DNA from: a bacterium
GTDB lineage: Bacteria; SAR324; XYD2-FULL-50-16
NCBI GenBank assembly: GCA_018829445.1
Contig: JAHJTV010000031.1
Location: 1-64,000 of the forward strand
Length of the DNA stretch: 64,000 nt
Reading direction: 5' to 3'
Shown here: positions 17,401-24,612 of the stretch, one piece after another
Layout: the number at the start of each line of letters is the position of its first letter
Numbering within the stretch: position 1 is the first letter of the stretch
Translations under genes and position numbers: made by a program
Notes under the pieces: model-generated
Seen by the model: only the letters and a program-made list of their open reading frames with translations
The model's database searches: none
Told to the model about the DNA's origin: nothing

Positions 17401-17653
17401 TCAGGTTCTCCAGCAACTCACTCTTCAGGATTTTATGGTTGCTGCTGGCAATTGAGAAAATAATACTTTCTCGCTTACCGCGTTCCAGGACATATTTTTC
17501 GAGCTGTTCCAGGGTTTGATCCTTGATATTGGTGTACATGTGATAATAACTCAAAGTCGTCAACAGGATGATAACAACTGCAATCCTGACACTCATCTTA
17601 ATAAGTGTCATACCAGCAATAGAATTTCGAAACTTCAGCAGACGGGTGGTCAT
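14402..17653 (-). CDS. Membrane hybrid histidine kinase (dCache-HAMP-PAS-HisKA-HATPase-REC)
   Basis: The protein has about 1083 residues. Membrane segments near residues 20-40 and 355-380 enclose a periplasmic Cache-type sensor, with GHDITLNELIRRTL and WYFLTVFPK typical of dCache. HAMP, PAS (about 450-570), HisKA (SHEIRTPLNAILGF), HATPase (DSGIGIPQDQL, GTGLGLAITKRL) and a receiver (ILIVDDIEYN, LILMDMKMPV, NKPVSKHDL) follow. The last 100 residues are helical and could be a phosphotransfer-like or output helix domain, but no clear Hpt histidine was identified. ATG 17653 is preferred (AAAGGG about 9 bp upstream) over an in-frame TTG at 17680. It is divergent from the PotD-like binding protein, which may deliver its ligand. 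Confidence 0.88.
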   Translation of the reverse strand: MTTRLLKFRNSIAGMTLIKMSVRIAVVIILLTTLSYYHMYTNIKDQTLEQLEKYVLERGKRESIIFSIASSNHKILKSELLENLKKLDDTEIELEFNALFTRHNDGIIRNRLDKFDGTRQSGIYIDHKLEIDADVRRRILTFYKLCNVYGKAWHEQFQDTYITTPENIIVIYWPEEPMWSHDAGVDLYMPDEEYVWVADEKHNPRRETVWTGIFVDKISTELMVSIETPVYIEDRHIATIGHDITLNELIRRTLTENLKGAYNILLRSDGRLIAHPDKMDAIQDQKVFLNIDDSEDQHLKNILQTVRNKQSAEVVVENKDDGEYLAITRIEGPDWYFLTVFPKTIINQRAFNTARFVLILGLISLLAEVAIVFYILQKQVAFPLLKLVHAADSLAEGNHQVNLDRDRKDEIGRLARSFTLMDNAIRDKISLLNTEIIDRKHAEEERRVSEERFKAILNNTTSVVYLKDLEGRYILINRIFEKIFHIGQDEILRKTDFDIFPPEIANRLKYNDQLALKQDQPVEFDEDIPQDDGIHTYISTKFLLVDSQGNPYAICGISTDITLRKKAERELKKHHDQLEELVQMRTQKLEQQTLELSTAKEAAEAANKAKSEFLANMSHEIRTPLNAILGFTEILKERITESQLADYLESIRSSGKSLLSLINDILDLSKVEAGKLGLEYMAVSPRDLFNEMKVIFETRIKEKGLDLIVDIAEDLPKVLLLDEVRLRQILINLIGNAIKFTEQGYIKLTAHYHFSDDVYHSTLDFIFSVEDSGIGIPQDQLDPIFEAFSQSKGQDLSKFGGTGLGLAITKRLIEMMDGKIEVTSEVGKGSIFNIIIKEVEIASTEPISTSDKETFDVRTICFDASTILIVDDIEYNRRLLEGYFEGCGFTLAEAENGLEAIESARVNPPDLILMDMKMPVMSGYEASKVLKQDNNLKEIPIIGITASAMKDEKDKVSQLCDSCLNKPVSKHDLLMEIKKYLPHTLKKQIFETKPNETTIEQSLKEISEYPLLLTAVRAKQDYCEELITLMSIDRIIDFSEEIKQLGTNNRFQPLIDLGELICLAAKRFDVKGIETALSQLKSI

Positions 17654-17892
17654 GAAGCAAAACCCTTTAAGGTTGGACAAAACAAACTATAAAATACCGT
17701 TCCTCCAGAGTAATCAACTCCTGCCTTGGAGTCAATATTATTCCATTCTTAAATAAGTTCACTGCTTAAGGTTTATAGTAATTATCCATTATTTTTTTTG
17801 TATGATTAAGGTTTGTTACATGGTATAGTGGTCACTGTGTTTTCCCATTGTTACATTATTTACCTGTAATCAGAAATCTTGAGGAGCGTATC

Positions 17893-18987
17893 ATGAAACA
17901 GATCAGATTATTAACCCTTGTTGTGTCGTTTTGTTTAGCTTTCTTGAGTGTATTTCAAACAAGCAATTTATCAGCTGAAACGTTGCGGATGATGATCTGG
18001 GAAGGATACTTTCCGGCTGAATACCGAACCCAATTCCAGGATCTGGTTAAGAAGAAGTATGGGGTGGATCTCAAGCTCGAAGTTTCTTTTGTAACCGACC
18101 CCGACCAGTTTTATGACCTTCTTCGTAAAAAATCACTTGATATTATTACTCCCTCTCACAATCTTCTAAAGGATGAACGTTACAATTTTATAAAAAAGGG
18201 CATTCTATTGCCTATCAACCTCGACAATGTTCCCAATTATAAAGATCTGGCACCCGGCCTGAAAAACGTGGAATATATCAGAGAAGATGGAAAACTGTAT
18301 GCCATGCCTTTTGCCAACGGGCCCTACGGCCTTGCCTATAACACCAATCTGGTGAAAGAACCGCCGACCTCCTGGAATGCGCTGCTGGATCCTAAATATG
18401 CGGGTAAGTACACACTGGTTGAAGACTATTCCGAGGTTAATATCTATATTGCTGCCCTGATGGCCGGCATTAGGAATGACCAACTGGATTCTTATCAAGA
18501 GGTGAACACTCCCCAAGTGAATGCTATTTTAAAAAAATTAAGACAAAATACCGGGGGATACTGGAACGGAGTGGACAAGGCATCCGATCTCAAGGGAAAA
18601 CTGCTGGCAACTTCATGGGGATTCTCCTTCTCTGATTTGGCCAGTCAAGGAGAGGTTTGGAAGTTTGCAGATCCTAAAGAGGGGTCACCCTGGTGGGTTG
18701 ATAATTTTGCCCTTAGTTGGACACTGGCTGATAAACCTCAGCTTAAGGAGATCGCTGAAGAACTCATCAATTATGTTATCGGCCCGCAATTTCAGCTTAA
18801 TAACGTTGTCAATTATCTGAGTGCAGCTCCGGTTAACCTGAAAACACCATTAACAGCCCAACAAAAAGCAGAGTTTCGTCTTGATGATGATGAAGAAACC
18901 TTTCTGAAACGAAGAATTTTATGGCCGATATTGACCAAAAGAATGAGAAACGGTTACGCCTTAATGTGGAAAAATGCCGAAAAATAG
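17893..18987 (+). CDS. Orphan PotD/PotF-like periplasmic binding protein
   Basis: The protein has 364 residues from ATG 17893, chosen because GAGGAG (17881-17886) precedes it; an upstream in-frame start at 17848 lacks a ribosome site and would spoil the signal peptide. Residues 1-28 form a Sec signal peptide (LLTLVVSFCLAFLSVF ending SAE). The mature part opens LRMMIWEGYFPAEYR, the spermidine/putrescine-binding (SBP_bac_8/PotD) pattern, with DIITPSHNLL, YAMPFANGPYGLAYNT and WWVDNFALSW marking the ligand cleft. No ABC permease or ATPase is nearby. Its place divergent from a Cache-domain kinase suggests a sensory binding protein, which is inference. Confidence 0.85.
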   Translation: MKQIRLLTLVVSFCLAFLSVFQTSNLSAETLRMMIWEGYFPAEYRTQFQDLVKKKYGVDLKLEVSFVTDPDQFYDLLRKKSLDIITPSHNLLKDERYNFIKKGILLPINLDNVPNYKDLAPGLKNVEYIREDGKLYAMPFANGPYGLAYNTNLVKEPPTSWNALLDPKYAGKYTLVEDYSEVNIYIAALMAGIRNDQLDSYQEVNTPQVNAILKKLRQNTGGYWNGVDKASDLKGKLLATSWGFSFSDLASQGEVWKFADPKEGSPWWVDNFALSWTLADKPQLKEIAEELINYVIGPQFQLNNVVNYLSAAPVNLKTPLTAQQKAEFRLDDDEETFLKRRILWPILTKRMRNGYALMWKNAEK

Positions 18988-19014
18988 CTTATTGATTGCT
19001 AATTCAATTTAAGA

Positions 19015-19058
19015 ACTGAGTTTTGGTGGGCAGAAATGGTCATCCACCAAAACTCAGT
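19015..19058 (+). terminator. Perfect 15-bp hairpin after the PotD-like gene
   Basis: ACTGAGTTTTGGTGG (19015-19029) and CCACCAAAACTCAGT (19044-19058) are exact reverse complements around a 14-nt loop. It lies 27 bp past the stop at 18987, with no T run after it. The remaining interval to 19369 shows no gene. Confidence 0.65.
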
Positions 19059-19369
19059 ATCGGTTTAAGCCTGCCGCTGTTTTCATTTTTCCTGACCACA
19101 ATATCGCCTGAATATAATCCATCAATTCTGACTTTTCCCGGACTCTCTTTCATTCAATGTGATCGTCGTATTATTTCCAAATTGCCTCCCTTCCCAATTC
19201 GTTTATTCCTGTATTTATAGGTCAATTGTTCTTGACTAAGAGTAAAAGCCGCATTTAACCTGCTCTGGCAATCATCAGTTATCTTCACAATAAATCTCTG
19301 CTTTTTAATAACTGTAAGGTTTTATTAGAGGTTTTTTATAGGTTTACTGCACACGAGGAGAACGTTGTC

Positions 19370-20719
19370 ATGGAATACAAAGAAAAGGAAAAGCTAAAAA
19401 AAGTGTTGTCCTTTTGGGATGTATTTTTCATCGCGGCTGGTCAGATAATCGGGGCAGGGGTAATTGCCTTGACAGGAGTAGCCATCGGAATGACTGGCCC
19501 TGGAGTCATATTAGCCTATCTGGGTGCGGCGTTGTTGATTCTGATTGCTTCACTACTGTTTATGATGGGAGGTGCGGCTCTTCCCACTACAGGTGCTTTT
19601 TATGTCTGGCCCAGTCGCCTTGTCAATGGCTGGCTCGCCAGTATCGTTCTCTGGTTAGTGCTTTTAAACAGTGTGACCATGTCCCTTTATGGTGGTTCAT
19701 TTGGTTTGTATATCAATCCCCTGTTTCCACAACTTTCGGCAAACGCCTGGGGAGTCATCATTGTCACTCTGTTTTTTGTTGTTAATTTTTTTGGGGTAAA
19801 AATTGGTGCGAAACTGCAGATGGTGCTAGTTGTTATTCTTTTATCAGCACTGGCGTTATATGCCGGCTTTGCTTTTCCACAGATTCGAACTGAAAACCTA
19901 ACACCTGTGTTTCCAAAAGGGGCAATCGGTTTTATCACCGCCATGGCCCTGCTGATATTTGCAACAGGTGGTGCCTACCTTATTGTTGCCCTTGGAGGGG
20001 AGATGAAAAACCCTCAACGGGACATTCCACGGATCGTGGTCTTTTCAACCATTGGAATTGCGGTTTTGTACTGTTTCGTTGCCCTTGCCGCCGTTGGGGT
20101 TATTCCCTGGCAGCAGATGATCAATCAACCTCTAACCGTTGCCGGTAAGGCTTTTCTGCCCGGATGGGCTATGATCTATTTCTTGATCTGCGGCGCCGGA
20201 CTGGCAATCTGTACTACCTTAAATGCCCAGTATATGCAACTTCCCAGGAATTTTCTGCCAGCTTGCTGGGACAATGTATTTCCCGCCCGTTTTGGCAAAA
20301 TTAATAAATACGGGACACCTCAATATATCCTCCTGGTATTGTACGCTATTGGTGTTATTCCTCTGCTTTTTGATCTTAAAATCGATGTAATCGCCAAGGC
20401 AGCGACCATTTCAGCTATTCTGCCAGTCATCTTTATCTTCTGGTCACTAACCAAATTGCCCAAAAAGTTTCCCAAGGAGTATCAGAACTCCTCTTTTAAA
20501 CTTGGGGAAAAATGGATTTGGATCGCTTTTGTCGTATCCGAAATCTGTATGTTGATCGGAATCGTTTTTCTGGCCCATGATCTGTCTAGCAGCGTATTGG
20601 TTGTTCTTGCAGTCTGGATTGTCATCTCCATTTCCTACTACCCGATAAGAAGGCGATTTTTAAGAGGTAAAGGTATCGATCTGGATAAAACAACGGGAGA
20701 CAGGGAGATATTCCAATAA
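19370..20719 (+). CDS. APC superfamily amino acid permease
   Basis: The protein has 449 residues and about twelve membrane helices. The first helix carries the APC substrate motif (FIAAGQIIGAGVIALTGVA), and PTTGAFYVWPSRL and GEMKNPQRDIPR are the conserved second-helix and loop signatures. It is an inner-membrane amino acid or amine importer or antiporter with unknown substrate. GAGGAG is about 9 bp before ATG 19370. It lies between the PotD-like binding protein and a CCG iron-sulfur protein on the same strand, but with gaps large enough for separate promoters. Confidence 0.88.
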   Translation: MEYKEKEKLKKVLSFWDVFFIAAGQIIGAGVIALTGVAIGMTGPGVILAYLGAALLILIASLLFMMGGAALPTTGAFYVWPSRLVNGWLASIVLWLVLLNSVTMSLYGGSFGLYINPLFPQLSANAWGVIIVTLFFVVNFFGVKIGAKLQMVLVVILLSALALYAGFAFPQIRTENLTPVFPKGAIGFITAMALLIFATGGAYLIVALGGEMKNPQRDIPRIVVFSTIGIAVLYCFVALAAVGVIPWQQMINQPLTVAGKAFLPGWAMIYFLICGAGLAICTTLNAQYMQLPRNFLPACWDNVFPARFGKINKYGTPQYILLVLYAIGVIPLLFDLKIDVIAKAATISAILPVIFIFWSLTKLPKKFPKEYQNSSFKLGEKWIWIAFVVSEICMLIGIVFLAHDLSSSVLVVLAVWIVISISYYPIRRRFLRGKGIDLDKTTGDREIFQ

Positions 20720-20831
20720 ATAAATCGTGGCAGTGTTTTCCGGGACTTTACTATCCACTCACAGCTAGGATAGGAGCTCGATGAGGTCATTTTTTATTAC
20801 CGATACGTTTCAGAAATAGGGAGACTGGTGA

Positions 20832-22028
20832 ATGTCATATATAGATGAAAACCAATGGAAGAGTTGTACTCTTTGTGGCGAGTGCCTGAAAAAATGCCCG
20901 GTTTTGAAAATGGACGAGAAAGAGGCACAGTCAGAAATCGAACAGCTGATCAACGGAGCAAAGAATCTGCGGATCTTTAAGGAGTGCACTTTCTGTTTTA
21001 ACTGCAACAGCTATTGTACCGCCGAAGGGTTAAAACCCCATGAAATGATATTACAGCGATATATGGAGCACAGGAGTGAAGTACCGGCTGTGCTCAGCTA
21101 TTTGATAAACGGGATGCCTCTACCGACTTTCTTTCAGGATCTTTATGCCCGACTGAGGGTTGAAGAAAGGGAAATTCTGAATAAATGGAGTAGAATCCCC
21201 ACTGCTGCCAAAGAAGTATTGTGGATCGGCTGTATTGGGAAAATCAGCTGTTATGACATTGAAAACTCCACCGTGTTGAGAAACCTGCCTAAATATGGCC
21301 CTGCAGATCTCTGTTGTGGAGAACTGGCTTATAGGTTGGGATCATGGCAAGCTTATGAAGATACGGTTGAACGCATGCTTACCCGGTTAAGACAACTGGA
21401 AGTTGACCGTTTGGTTTGTTATTGCGGTTCATGTTATAATTTTTTGTCCAATAAATTGCCAACAGTATATGGAGAAAGACTGCCGTTCAAAGTTGTTTCC
21501 ATGTACCAGTGGTTATGGGAAAACGTGGAGAAGGGAAATCTGGAAGTACAGAACCCGGTAAACTGTAAAGCTGCCATCCACGAATCCAGTTATGTGAGTG
21601 AACTGGAACCGGAATTTGCAGATGTGCTGCGAAAACTGTACAAAACGATAAATATGGATACAGTGGAATTGGAACACAGGGGCGAAAACGCTTATACTTG
21701 CGGGGCAGTTGGGCTTTTACTCCGGACAAAAAATCCGTTCAAAATAGTGAAAGAGCATCGGAGGGTATACGGGGAGGTGAAAAAAGCCGGTGTCAAGTCG
21801 ATTGCCTTAAACTGTCCGGGTTGCTATATAAACCTGGCTGCCAGCAATCGTTTTTTCGGACTTAAACTACATTATATGCCGGACGAGCTTTTGAGAGCTT
21901 TTGGAGATACTATTTCCACGCCTTTTGCCAAGCGAATCTCACTGATTAACAAAGTTTTGGCGACACGTCTGCCGGGTCTGTTATTTAAAAGAGGCAAACC
22001 CGTTCTTGAACGGATTGAACGGGAGTGA
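20832..22028 (+). CDS. CCG-domain iron-sulfur oxidoreductase (GlpC/HdrD-like)
   Basis: The protein has 398 residues. Two ferredoxin-like 4Fe-4S motifs lie at the N-terminus (CTLCGECLKKCP and CTFCFNCNSYC). Two cysteine-rich CCG domains follow: the first with LCCGELAYRLG and CYCGSCYNF, the second with CGAVGLLL and NCPGCYIN. This layout is that of GlpC, HdrD and LldE-type electron-transfer subunits, which pass electrons between flavoproteins and quinone or heterodisulfide. No flavoprotein partner is adjacent, so its donor is unknown. The last 18 bases of the gene recur with one mismatch at 24275-24292. Confidence 0.85.
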   Translation: MSYIDENQWKSCTLCGECLKKCPVLKMDEKEAQSEIEQLINGAKNLRIFKECTFCFNCNSYCTAEGLKPHEMILQRYMEHRSEVPAVLSYLINGMPLPTFFQDLYARLRVEEREILNKWSRIPTAAKEVLWIGCIGKISCYDIENSTVLRNLPKYGPADLCCGELAYRLGSWQAYEDTVERMLTRLRQLEVDRLVCYCGSCYNFLSNKLPTVYGERLPFKVVSMYQWLWENVEKGNLEVQNPVNCKAAIHESSYVSELEPEFADVLRKLYKTINMDTVELEHRGENAYTCGAVGLLLRTKNPFKIVKEHRRVYGEVKKAGVKSIALNCPGCYINLAASNRFFGLKLHYMPDELLRAFGDTISTPFAKRISLINKVLATRLPGLLFKRGKPVLERIERE

Positions 22029-22341
22029 CCGTTTCAGTGACTGATGGATGTACTTTGATCCCATTCATGCCCATTTAAGGGAGTCTTTTAAGATATAATC
22101 CGTTGAAAATATTTATAATTGTTTGTTGTCCTTCAGATCCGATTGCTACGAAAAGAAGTAACCTAAAACCTTACCTTTCAATCGACCACAACCCTCCCAG
22201 TTATTCCTTTTTTCTCTAAATATTGGGAAGAATGCCCTGGCTCCTAAAAAAGATGATTCATGTTATTATCTGCAAACCTAAGTTCATTATTAAAAAAGGT
22301 GTATTATTATATATAGATACGAATTTCTATTATTATTCAAT
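22029..22341. other. AT-rich intergenic interval without a gene
   Basis: About 310 bp between the iron-sulfur gene and the blaI promoter. I see no ORF, strong hairpin or repeat other than the adjacent operator. Confidence 0.5.
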
Positions 22342-22380
22342 TTGACAAAATTAGACAATATGTTACAAATGTAACATATT
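22342..22380 (+). promoter_or_regulatory. blaI promoter with BlaI/MecI-type operator
   Basis: TTGACA (22342-22347) is followed after 16 bp by TACAAA (22364-22369) as a possible -10. The -10 lies inside a perfect 24-bp palindrome (22357-22380) made of 11-bp arms AATATGTTACA around a 2-bp centre. The core TACA-N2-TGTA matches the known BlaI/MecI half-site pattern, so BlaI binding would mask the -10 region. Confidence 0.75.
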
Positions 22381-22398
22381 AACTACAAGGAGATAATT

Positions 22399-22770
22399 AT
22401 GCAACAATTCATCACAACCGAATTTGACATACTTAAACTGTTATGGAGGTATAAGCAGTTGTCAGGCAGGGAAATTCATGAAAAAACATGTTCAAAAACA
22501 AAATGGGCTTATTCAACAACCCGAACGGTTGTTGAGCGGATGGTAAAGAAAGACTTTCTGTCCAAAGAAGTCTTTCATGGCTTGATTATTTACAAAGCCA
22601 AGCTTTCAAAAGTAAAAGTCTTTGCTAGTCAAATATCTGTTTTTGCAGATAAAATTCTTGAAAGAGATGCCGAAGCTCTATTGCCCTTGTTTGCCAAAAG
22701 CGAGGCTCTTTCGGAAGAGGAAATCGCTGAGTTAAGGGACTTGTTGCAATCCAAGGAGTCTGAAAAATGA
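22399..22770 (+). CDS. BlaI/MecI/CopY family transcriptional repressor
   Basis: The protein has 123 residues. An N-terminal winged helix (EFDILKLLWRYKQLSGREIHE, then TTRTVVERMVKKDFL) is followed by a dimerisation helix region, standard for BlaI. In the BlaR1-BlaI family the partner metalloprotease triggers cleavage of the repressor. It overlaps the M56/M23 gene by 4 bp (ATGA), and a 24-bp palindrome with a TACA-N2-TGTA core lies just upstream, so it is most likely autoregulated. The inducer could be a beta-lactam or cell-wall fragment, which is inferred from the partner's domains. Confidence 0.9.
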   Translation: MQQFITTEFDILKLLWRYKQLSGREIHEKTCSKTKWAYSTTRTVVERMVKKDFLSKEVFHGLIIYKAKLSKVKVFASQISVFADKILERDAEALLPLFAKSEALSEEEIAELRDLLQSKESEK

Positions 22771-24125
22771 TACCGTTTCTGCTTACTCATCTGAAGCTTT
22801 CGGCCATTTTGGCTTTATTGGTTGTGGTTATCTCAAAGAACAAGGTAATGCCAAACAAGCTTCGTCTCGCTCTTTTGTATTTGATTTTAATAAAATCATT
22901 CTTTCCTTGGGGGCTGCTCAGCTTTCCTTCAAAAGTTCTGCGTAATATGCAGCAGAGAGAAGTTTTTACATACGACCTCTGGAGAGACAATTTAGATCTC
23001 GCAGCGGGTTATGCCAGCCCTGCTTTTAGCATTAATGATCTGCTCCTTTTTCTATGGATAACTGTGGCTGCAATCCTTTTTGTCCTGCTGATGAAAAGCC
23101 TTGTAAGGATCAAAACCCTGGTAAAAACCGCATCACTTTGTCAGGATGATTCCCTGAACAAGATGTCGGTGAGTCTGCAAAAACGTTTGGGATTGAGGAA
23201 ACAAGTGACTCTTCTTATTTCAAATCGGATATCTTCCCCTTTTGTCTGGTGGAATATGAAATGGAGTATCGTTTTACCCGAATCATTCCATACCCTCACT
23301 GACGAGGATAAAAAGATAGTACTGGCGCATGAGTTAATCCATATTAGACGCAGGGATTTTTTTAAGTTCCTGCTATTGAGAACAATTAAGTCGGTCTTTT
23401 TCTTCTCCCCGTTTGTGTGGCTGATAATTGGCGAAATACTCAACAGAGAAGAGACCGAAACCGATTTGCAGGCAATGAGCTCCTTTCACATTAGCTCCCT
23501 TCGTTTTGGTGAAGCCTTATTGCGTTTTGTCAGTTTGACAATGATTGAAAAATCCCCTGTTCCAACATTAATAATATCTAATAAGAGGAAATTGAAAATG
23601 AGACTTGAAAGATTATTTCAAAAGAAACTATCCAGAAAAGCTAAAATATTACAAAGAATATTACTTCTGGGAATACTGCCTGCGCTGCTGTTCAATTTCA
23701 GTTCAGTTGCCACTGCAGAGAAGAAAGTAACGAATGATGTCATGCAAAATCCTCTTCCATCGGGTAGATTAACCATGACATTTGGCATAAAAACACACCC
23801 CATTACTAAAAAACCATACAACCATAAGGGAATTGACCTGGCAGCTAAATCAGGAACTGGGATTGTTGCTGCCCTGGCCGGGAAGGTATCCAAAATTGAT
23901 TATAATAAGGGCCGCGGCCATTTTCTTGTACTTGCGCATGAAAACGGATACAAGACTTCATATTCACACCTGAAGGATATCTTGGTTGGGGAAGGAGTTA
24001 CGGTAGACAGAGGAGAAAAAATCGCGACGGTAGGTAATAGCGGCGTCTCAACCGCCCCTCATCTTCATTTTGAATTGCACAAAGATGGCAAAACCATTGA
24101 TCCTTTAACAACGATCCATCTTTAA
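22767..24125 (+). CDS. BlaR1-like M56 metalloprotease fused to an M23 endopeptidase domain
   Basis: The protein has 452 residues. Membrane segments lie near 8-25, 32-50, 92-112 and 205-225. The M56 zinc site HELIH (residues about 188-192, within VLAHELIHIRRRD) faces the cytosol in the BlaR1 family, and EETETD may supply the third ligand. A membrane segment near 290-312 is followed by a C-terminal M23/LytM domain (about 325-450) with HKGIDLA and HLHFEL zinc motifs, presumably periplasmic. BlaR1 normally carries a penicillin-binding sensor there; here a peptidoglycan hydrolase domain replaces it, which points to cell-wall sensing or remodelling. M23/M56 fusions are known, but their signal is poorly defined. 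It is coupled to blaI. Confidence 0.88.
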   Translation: MIPFLLTHLKLSAILALLVVVISKNKVMPNKLRLALLYLILIKSFFPWGLLSFPSKVLRNMQQREVFTYDLWRDNLDLAAGYASPAFSINDLLLFLWITVAAILFVLLMKSLVRIKTLVKTASLCQDDSLNKMSVSLQKRLGLRKQVTLLISNRISSPFVWWNMKWSIVLPESFHTLTDEDKKIVLAHELIHIRRRDFFKFLLLRTIKSVFFFSPFVWLIIGEILNREETETDLQAMSSFHISSLRFGEALLRFVSLTMIEKSPVPTLIISNKRKLKMRLERLFQKKLSRKAKILQRILLLGILPALLFNFSSVATAEKKVTNDVMQNPLPSGRLTMTFGIKTHPITKKPYNHKGIDLAAKSGTGIVAALAGKVSKIDYNKGRGHFLVLAHENGYKTSYSHLKDILVGEGVTVDRGEKIATVGNSGVSTAPHLHFELHKDGKTIDPLTTIHL

Positions 24126-24153
24126 TAATCAAATGTAAAACTACGGCTGTAAG

Positions 24154-24273
24154 ATGAAAACACTTCTTACTATACTGATTATATTTTTGAACGGGATAAA
24201 CTGCTCTGCCATCTCAAAAGATAGTGCAGAAAAAAGTTTGTGTAATTTGTACACAGCGTCCCCCTTGCCATGA
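24154..24273 (+). CDS. Possible small secreted peptide or gene remnant (39 aa)
   Basis: The ATG at 24154 opens MKTLLTILIIFLNGINCSA, which looks like a signal peptide ending near a cysteine. About 20 further residues follow before TGA 24271-24273. No good ribosome site is visible (GGCTGTAAG is weak). It follows the M56/M23 gene by 28 bp, and its stop is directly next to the 18-bp repeat at 24275-24292, so it may be the truncated start of a lost lipoprotein gene. Confidence 0.3.
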   Translation: MKTLLTILIIFLNGINCSAISKDSAEKSLCNLYTASPLP

Positions 24274-24315
24274 GCGGATTGAACGGGAATGAGGTTTCCG
24301 GCTAATAAAGGCGGG

Positions 24316-24521
24316 GATGTAACCCCATAAGCGCTTACTTAAGAGCAAATAGAAAGAAGTTTCATTGACAATTAAATATTATCAATTGGTTATTAATTAT
24401 TTCTTCATTTAAATCAGCTTATTATGCTGATGATGTTTTTTCAAATAGTCAATAACCAATTGTTAACTGAAAATTACTAATAGTTTTTCGTTTAAGTTGG
24501 CGCTTATTGAGATGTAACCCC
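24316..24521. mobile_element. MITE-like hairpin element with flanking direct repeats
   Basis: GATGTAACCCC occurs at both ends (24316-24326 and 24511-24521). Inside it, ATAAGCGC (24327-24334) pairs with GCGCTTAT (24500-24507), and CAATTGGTTATT (24383-24394) pairs with AATAACCAATTG (24451-24462), roughly symmetrical about 24420. No ORF is present. This is the form of a small non-autonomous element with terminal inverted repeats and a target duplication. The right terminus has three extra bases before its direct repeat, so boundaries are approximate. Confidence 0.55.
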
Positions 24522-24612
24522 GTCCTACAATAATCCTTGCTTTTGGTGACATATGCATTTTTAGCACTAGTAAGGAAAAGTTACCAAGATGGCGTGGGTG
24601 TTCATTATATTA

